Shown here in pieces: positions 1-12,338 of a stretch of 64,000 nt of DNA. Source of the DNA: Enoplosus armatus (taxonomy: Eukaryota; Chordata; Actinopteri; Centrarchiformes; Enoplosidae); the NCBI RefSeq assembly GCF_043641665.1, contig NC_092180.1, positions 3,720,391 through 3,784,390 on the forward strand, in the 5' to 3' direction. Under the pieces are notes generated by a model. It saw only the letters and a list, made by a program, of their open reading frames with translations. It did not search any database and was not told the DNA's origin. Both the position numbers and the translations under genes were made by a program. The stretch's first letter is position 1, and each line of letters opens with the position of its first letter.

Positions 1-620
1 ATTATATACACACATATATATATTTATATTTACTTTGCCACTCGAAGTTGAAATGATTTGCTTTCCTTTTGACCTGTTTTACTCTCCAACATTTAATTGA
101 AGCTACATGATTCTTTATTGACTTAGATATTCATTGTTATTTATTACTGCACCGCAACGTCAAATGGAAACGGAATGGAAACGTTTTGTGCGTCATTTTA
201 TACACGTTTCCCCCAAAAGTCTGACCTTCCGTAACTTTAGGACTAAAATTGTAAGAAAGTTATGACACGTGTCCACACAATATACTTTTATATTGATCAA
301 GAAGTGTTGCACTAAATGAGTCTATGAAAATTAGGATTTTTTTTCCATTTTAAAGTGCCTGCACTTTGCTGAGAGTGTAACTTTAAACCAACAGTTACAT
401 CAAAAGTCTCATTTATAACCATAACTGTGAATATTTATCACTAAAAAAAATGTTTTTGCTGTTTATTTCATTCAAAGTTTCAGTTTCTTGGCTCCCAAAG
501 TGAAGCTCAAACTCCTGTTCTGCACCGTCCTCAGTGGTTGTGTTACCTGTTTTTCAACATTTCTGTCAGCCCTCATGCCTTTATTTAGTCATTTATCTTT
601 TAGGCTTTATAGGCATCTTT

Positions 621-646
621 ACACACACACACGCACACACACACAC

Positions 647-686
<40 letters not shown>
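621..686. repeat. (CA)n microsatellite
   Basis: An alternating AC tract of about 66 bp, interrupted twice by GC dinucleotides. Any protein frame through it is just a His-Thr run. Confidence 0.95.
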
Positions 687-688
<2 letters not shown>

Positions 689-689
689 T

Positions 690-850
690 TAATATGCCGG
701 GCAAAACAGGAAGGTTTTGAGCTTGCCTTTAAATGTAGGTACAGGTTTTATAGATTGCAGCTCATCAGACAAAGAGTTCCAGAGTCCACAGCTCCTGATC
801 TTATCCTGATTGCCCTCAACTTCGTTCGGGGTAAAGCCTTTGTCCATTTA
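690..850 (+). repeat. Degenerate dispersed teleost repeat (probable)
   Basis: The wording (a 'ggttttgagcttgcctttaaa' stretch, then 'gagttccagagtccacagctcctgat') resembles a very common interspersed repeat of percomorph fish genomes, recalled from memory. It is a fragment without a detectable intact end. Class unknown. Confidence 0.35.
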
Positions 851-1949
851 CTTTTTCATGTTTTTCCATACAATACCATGTTGACATCTGAGTCAAATGT
901 TACTCAAGGATTCTGGTTTGAAACCAAAGCACAATCAAGGTTTTGTGGCCAGTGAGGGAGTTTCAAGCATTGCGCCATGAGTGAGTAAACAAGCCCTACT
1001 TTTATTCTGTTTATTCGACTTCCAACTTTAAGGTTTTCAACTCTTCATACTGAAACCAAATTTTGCTTTCAAGTTTCCATCCATCTTCATGGTTTTCATG
1101 CTCAGGTTATCATGGATTAAATGTCTGCTTATTGAGTTACACCAGTAACTGATTGCATCTTAACAATCCCTTGAGTCCAAGTACAGTATGCTGGATCTCA
1201 ACTGCACGGTGGGTGAGTCTGTTTCATACAATAAAAACATGGAATATTGAGTTATAACTCTTGGGACATCTTCTGCAAGCACAAAGATACAGTGGAAAAT
1301 AAGAAAAGAAAAGAAAGTTTTGATTTTCCAGAAACTGCAGTTGATTTCCACTTATGATACCAAAGCATATATCCCCAGAGAAAATATCTTTTGAAAAAGC
1401 CTTTATTTACAGAATGGTTTGTTTTAGGGCAGTTTAAAGTACAACATGTCTCTGGTGAATTTATCAGAGGCTTTGTTGAATATGCATGTATTGTTTCTGA
1501 CAACCAAAGCAAAAATTGACTTTCTGTGCATTTCCATCAGGACACTGAAGCTTTAAAAACATATTTTCACTGTTAGAAATATTGCAGGCAGCATGAAAGG
1601 CCTGTAGGCGGGAGTAAAACAGCTTGATGAAAATCACTGTTGAATTTCTGGGAAGAAGAAAAGAGAGTAAAGCATCGAGGAAATGAAAATGACCAGAAAC
1701 AAGATTTCCTGTTTAACCCTTTTGCCTTCAAAATAAAAGAAAAAAAATAAAATTAAAATTATCTTAACATAAGCAGCAGTGGGTTACTGGTTACTTGGAA
1801 GTAAGCCTCCCATCTCACATTATGTTGAATGTCTTTTGACAACCCTTCATTTAAATGCTGCATTACCAACCATGCATAGCGTAAAAAAAACAGAACTCCA
1901 GGGGCCCTGAAAGCTCCAGTTTGTCACCTGGATTGTGGTAATTTAATTT

Positions 1950-2058
1950 ACAGCCTGCACTGACTTGCACTACTCGCTTTATATTTCCTACTTACTATGT
2001 TTATTGTTATGCACCAATATACCAACTTGGCAATAAACCAGGTTCTGATTCTGATTCT
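1950..2058 (+). repeat. LINE (L2-like) 3' tail fragment
   Basis: The block ends with 'cttggcaataaaccagg' followed by three repeats of TTCTGA/TTCTGATTCT type. This is the typical 3' end and short tandem tail of 5'-truncated L2-type LINEs in fish. The body of the element is missing. Confidence 0.6.
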
Positions 2059-2214
2059 AAAGGCGTCCCAGCAGCTCATATTTGCCATCTAGCAGGTTAA
2101 TCTGGATCTAAGTGCATAAAATGTGTAGCATGCACTGGCATTATGTAGGCATCTCTATGGGTTTTTATGGGTTTTTAAAAAATATTCTAAATAGCAAATG
2201 TTTTCTTTAACTGC

Positions 2215-2315
2215 ATCCTCGCAACCTTTATTTTGAAAAAACGCGAAGCGGAAGTCGCACGTTGAATCTGGCCTTTCCAGAAGCAGGAACTTTCTCTTCG
2301 TTCCTTCACAACAAG
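2215..2315 (+). promoter_or_regulatory. zdhhc13: zdhhc13 promoter-proximal region and 5' UTR
   Basis: Just upstream of the start codon lies a short CpG-containing stretch with an ETS-type motif, CGGAAGT, at 2249-2255. No TATA box is visible. The transcription start cannot be placed exactly. The CpG-rich character continues into intron 1, as in many housekeeping-type promoters. Confidence 0.5.
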
Positions 2316-5269
2316 ATGGACTGGCCCGAGGTCGACGATGTAAGTCGGGTTTTATGTCCACTCGCTGCTTTTGTTGCATGTGTTGTGAGGCCGCTGCCTC
2401 TTCTGGCGGGGACGCAGTTTGTCCTAATGTTATCTTAGCACGTTGTTAGCATTAAACTAGCTAGCTCGCCGTTTAAATCTAGCTCGTCGGTTAGTTGCCG
2501 TAGCGCGGAATAACCTGTCCTCGCTGACGAATCAACTGTCAGTCGGACTGTTAGCTTCAGTGGGCGTAGTTAGCCTGCTGCTAGTTACCTGGCGGTAAAC
2601 AGTAATTAGCTAGCTAATCTCTCCTCAACGTCTGCGGTCAGATTTAGCTAATTTTCTTAGTGTGAAGGCTTTGACGTAGAGTCAGTTTGATTTGTCTATT
2701 TGACATGATGATGCACTGACAGCCTTATTCCTTATTGTCGCCTATTAAAAACGAAACTGTAATCCCCCTCCCATGTTTCCTGATAGCAAGTCGTTAGCTG
2801 CATGTGTGTTCAGCCAAATCCACATGTGTTCATGCTCTCCGTTGCAGCCAGACAGCGGTTAGCTTTTTGCCATATGTTTTTTAAGGTAGCCATCTGTCCG
2901 GATCATGGCAAGCAGCCCGTCGTCACGTTCACGAGTGTGACCATCAGCATCAACATCCAGGCTAGATCCACCCCAGAGGATGGAGAACAGCAGACAGATG
3001 CTGCTGTGGTAAAGGTGTAATTAACCCCTTAGGTTAACTCGCATCAATGGCAGAGCTCAGTCTGCACATCTGCAGAACGACCAAACACAGCAAAATACCT
3101 CTAACAGTCCCATATAAGCGTCCTCCAACTGTTACGTTTCTGTTTACAACCCCAAAATAATGTGAAATGTTCGTCACAGTCAGCTCGTTAGGAGTGAGCG
3201 AAATGGATAAAATTATCTGTAGTGTTGCCTTTAGATGTTGGCCAATGATGTCATTATTGGCCTCATTATCACCTGTTTTACACAGTGACACCATACAAAT
3301 ACAAAATAAACCTTCCACCTGAGAGTGATTTGGTGACCACAGTGTGTGAGGAAACTATTGAAAATATGGAGGTTTGAACACAACTTTTTCTTTTTTTTTG
3401 TGCAGAACTGTTTGATAATGCTGCACCAGCTGTTTAAAGAGACCTAATAAACATTTTATACAACGTGACTAAATTGTAAAAAAGTTTAACTGATTCTTGA
3501 TTGTTTATGGTCTCAAATAACTGGCCATCAGGTGTTTGCATTTAAGTATTTTGGGGGGATTTTAGTCGTTATTAGATAAGAAACAGTAGAAAGCGGTCAG
3601 GAAATAAGGGGGATGACATGCGACAAAGGTCTTTGGCCAGACTTGATGCTGGATGGTGACTGTCTTGAAACCCTGAGCCACCAGGTCGCCTATATCTGGT
3701 CTTTGTTGAGGTGTCTGCATCCTGATGCTTCCTCACTTTAAGTTTCCTTCCTCAAAGAAATTCATCGTTCTGCTTCAAATCACTTAACCAGCTTTCATCC
3801 CTTCAAGGCCTCAGGAGTCTGACCGTATGACTGACTTAAATCAGTAAAGCTGCTGTTCTCTGCCAATTTAAGGTTTGCACATGGACCGCTTTGGACCAAA
3901 TTTTGTGTGCTTTCCTTGTGTATGTGTTGCAGGGTCACGGCCACATGCGTGACAGCTGTCACCACGAACATCCAGGTCATTCTCACAGTCACGGGCCGCG
4001 AGCGGCGCACCCCTTCATGGCAGCTTTTCACGGACAGTTCGGCAAAAGCACAGATGTGGCGATGAACCTCAGTCAGCAGCCGAAGAAGCGGTCGCACATG
4101 GATGATAGCAGCAGCTGGGACATAGTGAAGGCATCTCAGTAAGTGGTGAAACATTAGCTCTGAGTCAGCTGGTGGACATTTTAATGTGTACTTCTGCCAT
4201 GATGGTATATAAACAGTAAATTAGTGTTACTGTAATCTCTTCTCTGGCAGTAGCAAGTCAGCAATTAGCAAATTATTGTACATTGTGTAGATTAATGCAC
4301 ATTACGATTCCTGTTTATCACAACTTGGGAACTCGGTGACATCGCTGACAGAACAAGAAGCACGAGTGCTCAGACAGCCAGTCAGGCTGTAAACAGGCAG
4401 ACAGTTTAGCCAGTTTAGATAAACCACTTTACTTGGAGGTTAAATTGAAGGTGAGCGTGTCTGTAATGATCGCTAAAACAAAGTAATTCTGACTATTTGT
4501 TTGGAATAAATGAGATTCAAATATATTAAAGCTACGGACCGCAGAAGTAACCACACACCTTTTTTCTTTGTGGTGAATTTCTGGCACTGACAAGTATTTG
4601 CACAATAAAACCTAAGGAAGGCAGCAAGACGTTCAGAGCTCCATGTTTAATAAGCAGTTAGAGGTTGATTAGTCTTTTTTTTCTTTTGTCCAGTTAGAAA
4701 GCAATTTAGAAATAAAACAAAGCTGTCGGTGGGCTTTTCGTTGAGATTAGTGCTGGCTGCTTCTGCTAACTGATCGGTGTGTTGAGGTGCAGCAGAGCGA
4801 AAGTCACTCTCAGGAAAGGAAAAGAATCTGCAGAGCCGCTCCTATCTGTGTCTTCATGTCAGTATAGTAGATACCATGTGCACACATGCTGCGGTTTAAA
4901 TGAGCTTGATTTTTTAGTTTAGTCTGTCAACTGGCTTTTAGTTGAACATTTGTTATTACTTCTTTGCTTTAGCAGGAGTTTTAAGTGATTTTGTTCTGTA
5001 TTTTATTTATTTATTTGTTTTTATTCTGGAGCAACTTAAAGCATTAGCCAGGTAGTTATTATTATTATTATTATTGTTGTGTTTCTAAAGTGTTTTTCCC
5101 CGCGTGATCCTCTCAGGTTCGGTATCCTCGAGCGCTGCAAGGAGCTGGTGGAAGCTGGATACGACGTCAGGCAGGCGGACAAAGAGAACGTCACTCTGCT
5201 GCACTGGGCGGCCATCAACAACCGCTCAGAGCTGGTCAAGTAAGACCTGCAGATTTCATCATTTCTGTC

Positions 5270-5306
<37 letters not shown>

Positions 5307-8300
5307 CACATATAACACAGAAGCTGTCTGGCCTGAATAGTAGTCCTGTGTCAATATTTATAGTATATATGTATTATATATAAGTAGCTTAGAATAATTG
5401 AGGCTGAAGTAGTGAAGTCAAATTTTTAATTAGAGCTTTGATAGCATTTTGGGTGTACATTCAGAAGACTAATGCAGCTCATCAGCGTGGAGGCTCATGA
5501 AGTCATATCTGGGCATCATTGGATTTTAATTGCTTAGCTCAAGTTTGATGATTCCAATTAATTATTTAGTATCATATCGGCTGTTTGCATCTGTAAGTTA
5601 ACATAAATAACACGAGTTTCAATTAGAATGACTTAGTCACAAAGTAAAGTAAATGTAAATGGGTGCTGCTGCTGTCTGTTGAACATCGTAACATCAACAA
5701 ACAGCTTCGGTAGAGTCCGTCCTTCCTCAGGGACTTCATGGATTTTATTTTTCACTTTCAGAAGCGTCTTCGATGCTTTGAGCAATAATAAACAGCCTCA
5801 CAGATTCACATGTTCTGAACAGTCAACACTGATATTTACTCTCTCTGTATCTTCCCTGCTGTTTCCTGACAGGTATTATATTTCTAAAGGGGCGATAGTT
5901 GACCAGCTTGGAGGAGACCTGAACTCGACTCCTCTTCACTGGGCCATAAGGTGACTGATTGACCATAAACGGATTTGTTGCTAAATCCTGGTTAAGTTGT
6001 TTACATATGATTTATCTGCCAAAATAAAATGACCTCTATTTTTCAGCAGCTTTAGGCTGCCATTAAAAACACGTCATAAATGAGTAGGTATTTTGTCATT
6101 GTTTGGTTAAAAGGTAAATTAGAGACAAATGAATATTAATCCACCATATTGTAAACAATACACATGTATGTTGACTCACGTGAGACAGAAGCACAGATCC
6201 AAACTTTGCTTTAATCCTCCGATTCAAAACAGCACATAATGGATTCACAGTTCTCATAAATTCTAATTATGTTCTAATTCAGAACTGATCCTGATCCCAG
6301 ACCTATTGAAACCCACTGTAGGTGCATGCACTGCTGGGCTGCTTTTGTTTGCACATGTACTTTCTTTTATTTATCACACACCACAGGTCACATTTTGGTA
6401 GAACTGGGGGAGATTATGTTCTTCAGTCGTGTGTAGTTGAAAATAATGTACCAATTCAAATGAAACACAAGATGAGTCATTTGTTTTGTTTCTGATTGGC
6501 CGAAGTGCTTTCTGCAGGGTGACATGTTGACTTGTTTTGAAACTTAGTTCAGTGCTTCGTCCATAAAGCTGTCTGTGGCTTTTGTCCATGATGAGGCAGG
6601 GCCACCTCTCCATGGTGATCCAGCTGATGAGATATGGAGCAGATCCCTCCATCGCAGACGGAGAAGGTTACCGCGCTCTCCACCTTGCCATCCTCTTCCA
6701 GCACATGGCCATAGCAGCTTATCTCATGGCTAAGGGACAGGTCAGCCTTTATCTCTGTAACACCTTTGTTTGTTTTTACAGTCTTTTCTCATTGCATCTG
6801 TAGAGGCCTTTTTCACTTGGTGCAAGTTTATTTTTCTTCTGTTTTTATTTTCTTGCTTGGTAATCCGCTCATTTGCCTCTTTGCCTCCAGGAAGTCGATG
6901 GGCCCGACTGCAACGGACAGACGCCGCTGATGTTAGCAGCCCAGAAGATTATTGGGTGAGTTTCTTACTCCTTTACAGATATCCTTTAAACCTATTGGTT
7001 TCAAGTAGATATCTGTAAATCTGTAAATACCTAAATGTTATTGAATATTGACACCGTGAATGGAGGTCATGATTTTTCTATTTGCACATGTTGTCTGCCC
7101 ATGATTTAAATTTAGGGAAAACGCATTGAAATTAGAAAAGATGTGCATGATGTATGAAGAAAAGCTGCCTGCTTCATAGCTTTACTTAATGTTTTTGTGT
7201 ATTTAGTAAAAACTGCAAAAATCTAAGAAATAGTTCTTTAGATGTAAAATTAAAGACCAAACTGTTGAACACTCCAGACATTTTAATCTTAGTTTGAGGG
7301 AAGAGGAGACAGTTAGTCTGTGGACTGGGCTGAGTATGATGTTGTTCTTCTGTCTTAGGCCTGAACCCACAAACTTCTTAATCAAAAATAACGCCTCTGT
7401 GAGCGCTGTGGACAAAGTGAACAGGAACACCCCGCTGCACTGCGCCGTGCTGGCAGGAAACGTAGACGCCGCCCACATCCTGCTGGAGGCTGGGGCCAGC
7501 GTGGACGCAGAAAACATCAACGTGAGCTTCACAAAACTCGTACTGCAAAAACAATACGTCTTAAAAGTGTCGGTGTTAGTCTGCCGTCACCAACTTATTG
7601 TCAAATCTGGATGATTAGAAAGCTGAGAGAAACTTGTGTGACCATCTGGCATCAACAGTGAATCTATTTTGCAGTTTGTTGCGAGTGCAAACATATAAGG
7701 GTTCTTAGTTTTAAAATTAGTTTAAAACTAAATTTAATCTTAGTTTTAAATCCCCCTCCACTCAGAAATGTGTTACTTCACTTGGATGTTTGAGCTTCAC
7801 TGTGCTGAAGGTTTTCACACTCACCTGCTGAATCTGCTGAAGCTGAAAAGTTTCTCTGTGCTCACTTTAACTCTGAGGTTAACACGTAGTACAACTAGCT
7901 TGGAGGCAGTCGTGGTTCAGAATGCAAATTAAATGAGAGTGATGTGGAAACCTGAAACCCTCAGTGTGCATACACTGAAAGTGGGAGACATTTTGTGTCC
8001 AAAACTGTTAAACTTTTGAAATAAGTAATGTTAACATATTCATACAGTCTGGAGTATATTTCATGTAAAGAATTTTAAACTTCTTTGTTACATAAAACAC
8101 ATCAGTTTCATAAAATGTCTGGAGGGGATCTTTAATAAGCAGCTAGTAGCATCGAGCTGACCTCGACACAAGTGAAATCTGAGAGTTTTGCTCTGCATAT
8201 GAAAACATCAGTACACATTTATATTTTCTGTGTATATATTTATTTTGTTCCCCATATTTTTTATATCTGTATGTTACTTCTGGTTTTTATTGACACAGTG

Positions 8301-11300
8301 CTTGTCTGCTGTGTGTTTCTGCACCTTTCTGTCTTTGCTGCTGTGACTTGTAAATTTCCCCCGCTGTGGGATAAATAAAGTCTAAGTTCAGTTACTCACA
8401 CTGTGAACAGTGTGTTTAAAAGCAGCAGGATTATAAACACTTGTTGTTGCCGGACATTTTGAATTAATCATGTCTTCGTGGTGTTTTTTTAATGCCTCCT
8501 CTTCAGGGTCACACGCCCATCGACCTGGCCCACCAGGTGCACAGCCCGCTGCTCATCCACATGCTCAACCACGTCAAACAGGAGAGGATTCGCTCCAACT
8601 CGCGCTGCATACGGATTGTCAACAGATACAGGGTACTAAAGACCACACACGTCATAAAACCTCTGGTCACACGTAAAACAAAAGTAAGCTCTAAAACTAA
8701 ATCTGTACCACCACCCTGTTTGCATTTTCCAGGTCTTTCTGCAGTTTTTGCTCTGCACGGCCATGTTCGGATGTGTGGGCGCCATTGTTGATATGAACTC
8801 AGAGTCCTGGCTGCTGAAAGGGATCCTGCTGGCCTGTGTGATAGGTGTGATCCATGTGGCCTCGAGGTGAGGACACTTTTCCACTGAGCTGTTCTCTTGA
8901 CTGTTCTTAGTTTACTGTAAACGGACAAAGAATTTTAAAAATGCTCCAGTGCTCATGTACTCTGCATGTTGTAAAAAAAAAAAAAAACTGGTTGTTTGTC
9001 ATTTATTTAGAAATGTGTGTGTGTCTAAACAGGAACTTCCCAAGTCCAGCCTTCCAGTCTCTCCTTCCAGCCACAGCTCTCATGGCTTCAGTCTTCTGGA
9101 TGCTCGTCACCTGGTGCCTCTGGTTCCTGCCAGATATCCTTTCATTGAAGGAAACGCCAACGTTACAAGGACGCCATTTGTGATGTTCCCTGCAAATCAG
9201 GGTTTGTTTCTAGTAGCTAGTAAACTTAGCAGCTGTTTAATGTCATGTTTGATATTTTAGTCTTTTGATCAAACTGATGAATGAACAGTTTCTTAACCTT
9301 TGACCCCACATGGGCACAGCGCCACAGTTCAGGTCTTGTTCACTCTCAATGCCACTGCTCTGCTCTACTACTACCTCCGCACCTGCAGGACCGACCCGGG
9401 CTTCGTCAAGGCAACCGAAGAAGAGAAGAAAATGGTGGGAGGGCCATTAAAAGTTAGACACTAAAATAACATCTTACGTGTAAATGTTTTATGCACAAAT
9501 GAGCTGAGTGTTGTTTGTTTGTGTCGTCAGAATGTGTTGGTGTTGGCTGAAGCCGGCTGTCTGGACCCCAGGATATTCTGCACTTCTTGCATGGTGAGAG
9601 TTTGAACATAAAACCTTCACAACACTGTTCCACCAACGCAAACACTGATTCTGTTTTACATGGCTTTGTTCACAGACAAAGAAACCAATGAGAACGAACC
9701 ACTGCTTCTCCTGTGATGCCTGCGTGGCGAAGCAGGACCACCACTCCGTCTGGACCAACGGCTGCATCGGTATGACAGATTGTAATGAGAAACGTGTGAA
9801 ACTGTCAGACACGGCAAACTTCCTTCTAGTTTGGGAGCACATAGTCCCACCAAAGATGAACAATCTCTCAAATTTTGCTATTTTAGTAACTGAAATGTTT
9901 AATCTGCATCAAAATACACATAGTAATGAGAATATGTACTGTAGGTGTCAGATTATTTTTATTTTTAAGTGATGAAAATGTTGAACAAGTTTAAATCCTT
10001 CATAATAAAATAAATAGTTCCTTCCAGTGGTATAACTCTCCACCAGATTTAATCAAAATGTGGTGGAAAGGTTTTAAAGATATTCTGCTAATTTAAGTTA
10101 ACTAGAAATTAACTCTTTGGGGGATGTGAACAGGAATCTTGTTCTATGTTCTGTCGAAGAAAGTACTTTTCTTTTTCATATAAATATGTGTTTTGGAAAT
10201 ATGGACAACAGAAACATCAACACCAACAAAGAAGTGTTCAATAATGAGTACAATACCTCAGTAACGTACGGTGTCAGCTCCCTCAGATGTGCGCGCGCTT
10301 CACAGACCTTTGATGAAGTTGAAGATGATCTCTCGTCTAACACACTTGTTGTGTTCCAGGTGCGAGGAACCATCACTACTTCATCCTCTTCCTGCTCTCC
10401 CTCATGCTGATGGGATCCTGGATGTTCTACGGTTGTCTCGTGTGTGAGTGACTTGACATACGGGAGTAATAACAGTATCTGACACAGTGGCACATTTACA
10501 CTGGATACACATGCCTGCGCTGTGCTTTTTTTGCAGACTGGTCGACTCACTGTGTGCTGCATTACGAGGAGCAGGGCCTGTGGGGCGTGGTCTCCGCCCT
10601 GGTCAGCTGCTCTCCCTGGCTGCTCAGCGTCTTCTTGCTGGCCTTCTATCACACCTGCTGGTCCGGCTTGATCCTGCTGCTGCAGCTCTACCAGGTGACC
10701 GGTTTCTCAAAGTCCTCGAAGATCCTGTGAACAATGTTCTCCGTCTTAAACACCAGACTCAGAATGAAGAGAGACCTCAGAATTATCTGCCTTCATAAGT
10801 CTTATGAATGCCTTTAATAATTATATATAATTACTATATAAATAACAATAATAATGACAATGAAGTAATGTTGCAAGAAGAAGAAATCAGGCAGAATTCT
10901 CAATGTCTCAAAAAACTTGCTTTCCACATTTATTCCATGAAGCAGCAGACATAGTTTTTTGTTTCAGCCCAACTGGCTTTTCATCCTTTGAGTAGTCAAA
11001 TCAGGGAAACCTACCAACTTAGCTTATGTCAGGTTGGAGGTGACGAGAGAGGCCAAACCTGTTGAGCCAGTGCATGAGATTCAGTTTATGGTCTGCTGAT
11101 CTGCACACAGTGAGTGTCTTCTGTCCTCTGTCCTCTGTCTTCTGTCCTCTGTCCTTGTGGTGATTGATGTTTTCCCTTTGTGCCGGAGCAGATTGCCTTC
11201 CTGGGACTGACCACGGCAGAGCGGACCAACCTGACACTCCACCAGAGGAAACTCAGACAACCCGTCTCCCTGAGACAGAATCCATACAAGTGAGTTATCA

Positions 11301-12338
11301 GTAATGTCATTATTTAGTGCACTACTTTAAAATGTTTTATTATAAACATAAATTATGAATTTAGTTTATTGTACACATTTCAGTGCAGTTCTGTAATGTC
11401 CTGTCCTTTTATTTCAGTTGGTAAACGATTTTAAATCAATATTTAACGTCAAAGGATTAATGTCTTTAGTTAATGGCTGTGTTGTATGTTAATGAACGTC
11501 TCGTTAGTCCTGATTTATCAGTGATATCACTGCCGAACGTGATATTAGTCTCTATGGGAATAAAATCTGGATTTAACTCATATCGAACATGTGTTAGCTG
11601 ATGTTTGCAATGTCTGCGGAGAGGTTTGTGAATGTGCAACTAGATGTGCTAATTAAAACATTTGAAAAGTGATAAACCTGCACCTGGATCTGAAAATGTA
11701 TTAAGAAGCTAATTTTCCATCTAAAACTACTTTTTCTCAGCATGTCACCGTACAAATCTGACAAACATGAGGCTGTAACTTTCAGAATTTAGTAACATGA
11801 AACACGAGCTACTACTCAATCATCTTCAAATTTCATTCTACATTAGATTAAGCATTTGGTTAACGCTTATCCCTCTCTTTAGTGGTGACTTGACAAATAA
11901 GTAGTTTGAGGCATCAAGTTAGTTTGTTCAGTTTGTAACAGCTGAGAATTGAACTGATGGAGCACCGCCTGGGAATCTCCATCAGACATTTTATTTGCAT
12001 GAATTCTGGTTTGAAATTGGACACAGTTCATGTTTCAGGTAGTGCATCCTCAGTGGTGAAGTCCTGATTTTAATTCCATTAATCCATCACATTCAAAATA
12101 CTTCAAGGGGCAGTTTGAGGCACGCGAATATGCAAACACAATACCCAACAGCACGAAAGACTCTGACTGATGAAGCTCTCCTGAATCGTCTCTCTGCAGT
12201 TTGGGCGTGGTGCGGAACCTGGTGTCCTTCTTCCAGCTGCGTTGTTGTGGCCTCTTCAAACCGGCCATCATCGACTGGACGCAGCAGTTTCCGCCCGGCC
12301 GCGACCAGCACATGTTCGGACACACCGACATGGTCTGA
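2316..12338 (+). CDS. zdhhc13: Zdhhc13-like ankyrin-repeat DHHC-family protein (HIP14L), 17 coding exons, 641 aa
   Basis: Coding exons: 2316-2339, 3933-4138, 5117-5239, 5873-5950, 6596-6740, 6891-6955, 7359-7521, 8507-8632, 8733-8866, 9033-9133, 9310-9434, 9531-9593, 9676-9769, 10360-10443, 10537-10694, 11192-11289, 12200-12338. All phases join without a break to TGA. Family role: Golgi/ER-membrane S-acyltransferase that uses ankyrin repeats to bind substrates. Seen here: a His-rich N-terminus (about residues 9-40), ankyrin repeats (about 75-300, e.g. [34 protein letters not shown]), six hydrophobic segments, and the cysteine-rich domain (about 447-490) with its zinc-type cysteines kept. The signature is DHHS at residues 472-475 (9736-9747), so the acyl-accepting cysteine is serine. 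The C-terminal [11 protein letters not shown] and the csrp3/e2f8/nav2 neighbourhood favour zdhhc13 over zdhhc17. The start was chosen as the first ATG after a CpG-rich 5' region, followed by a perfect GTAAGT donor. Exon 5 uses the acceptor at 6595, which restores the RQGHLSM frame. Confidence 0.93.
5273..5305. repeat. (TA)n microsatellite in zdhhc13 intron 3
   Basis: A pure TA run of about 33 bp, starting about 33 bp after the exon 3 donor. Confidence 0.9.
8165..8392 (+). repeat. LINE (L2-like) fragment in zdhhc13 intron 7
   Basis: The stretch ends with 'cccgctgtgggataaataaag' and a short 'tctaagttca' tail. This matches the usual 3' end of teleost L2-type non-LTR elements ('...ccactgtgggataaataaag'). 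Only the 3' part is present and no reverse transcriptase is seen. Confidence 0.6.
9134..9309 (+). other. zdhhc13: U12-type (AT-AC) intron of zdhhc13
   Basis: The intron starts ATATCCTTT, which matches the minor-spliceosome 5' splice consensus ATATCCTT. A branch-site-like TTCTTAAC lies at 9290-9297, and the intron ends in AC (9308-9309), 13 nt past the branch adenosine. Joining the exons here gives the in-frame junction [15 protein letters not shown], phase 1. The GT sites I examined in the right phase (before position 9182, where the frame hits TGA) have poor donor context. The nearby CAG at 9317-9319 would shift phase. Confidence 0.85.
11116..11155. repeat. Short (CTCTGTC)n-type tandem repeat
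   Basis: Several near-perfect 7-bp units (ctgtcct / ctgtctt) occur in tandem in intron 15 of zdhhc13, ending about 36 bp before the exon 16 acceptor. They add to the pyrimidine-rich tract upstream of that exon. Confidence 0.8.

Larger units (their letters stand above)
1..2214. other. Intergenic region upstream of zdhhc13
   Basis: No coding exon is recognisable here. The stretch is AT-rich and contains a (CA)n tract and two old repeat fragments, listed separately. Open frames in it are short or are translations of the CA repeat. Confidence 0.6.

Noticed and set aside
488..955. 155-codon frame at the left end
   Set aside because: It consists of the (CA)n tract read as His-Thr and decayed repeat sequence. 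No family features, and no splice or promoter context.
9160..9185. GT donors for zdhhc13 exon 10 (before TTACAA or TGATGT)
   Set aside because: Both are poor donors. The AT-AC site with full U12 consensus gives an in-frame junction and a matching branch site.
2316..12338. Assignment as zdhhc17 (HIP14)
   Set aside because: The IAFLGLT segment, the altered catalytic motif and the csrp3-e2f8-nav2 neighbourhood point to zdhhc13, though the ankyrin part resembles both.
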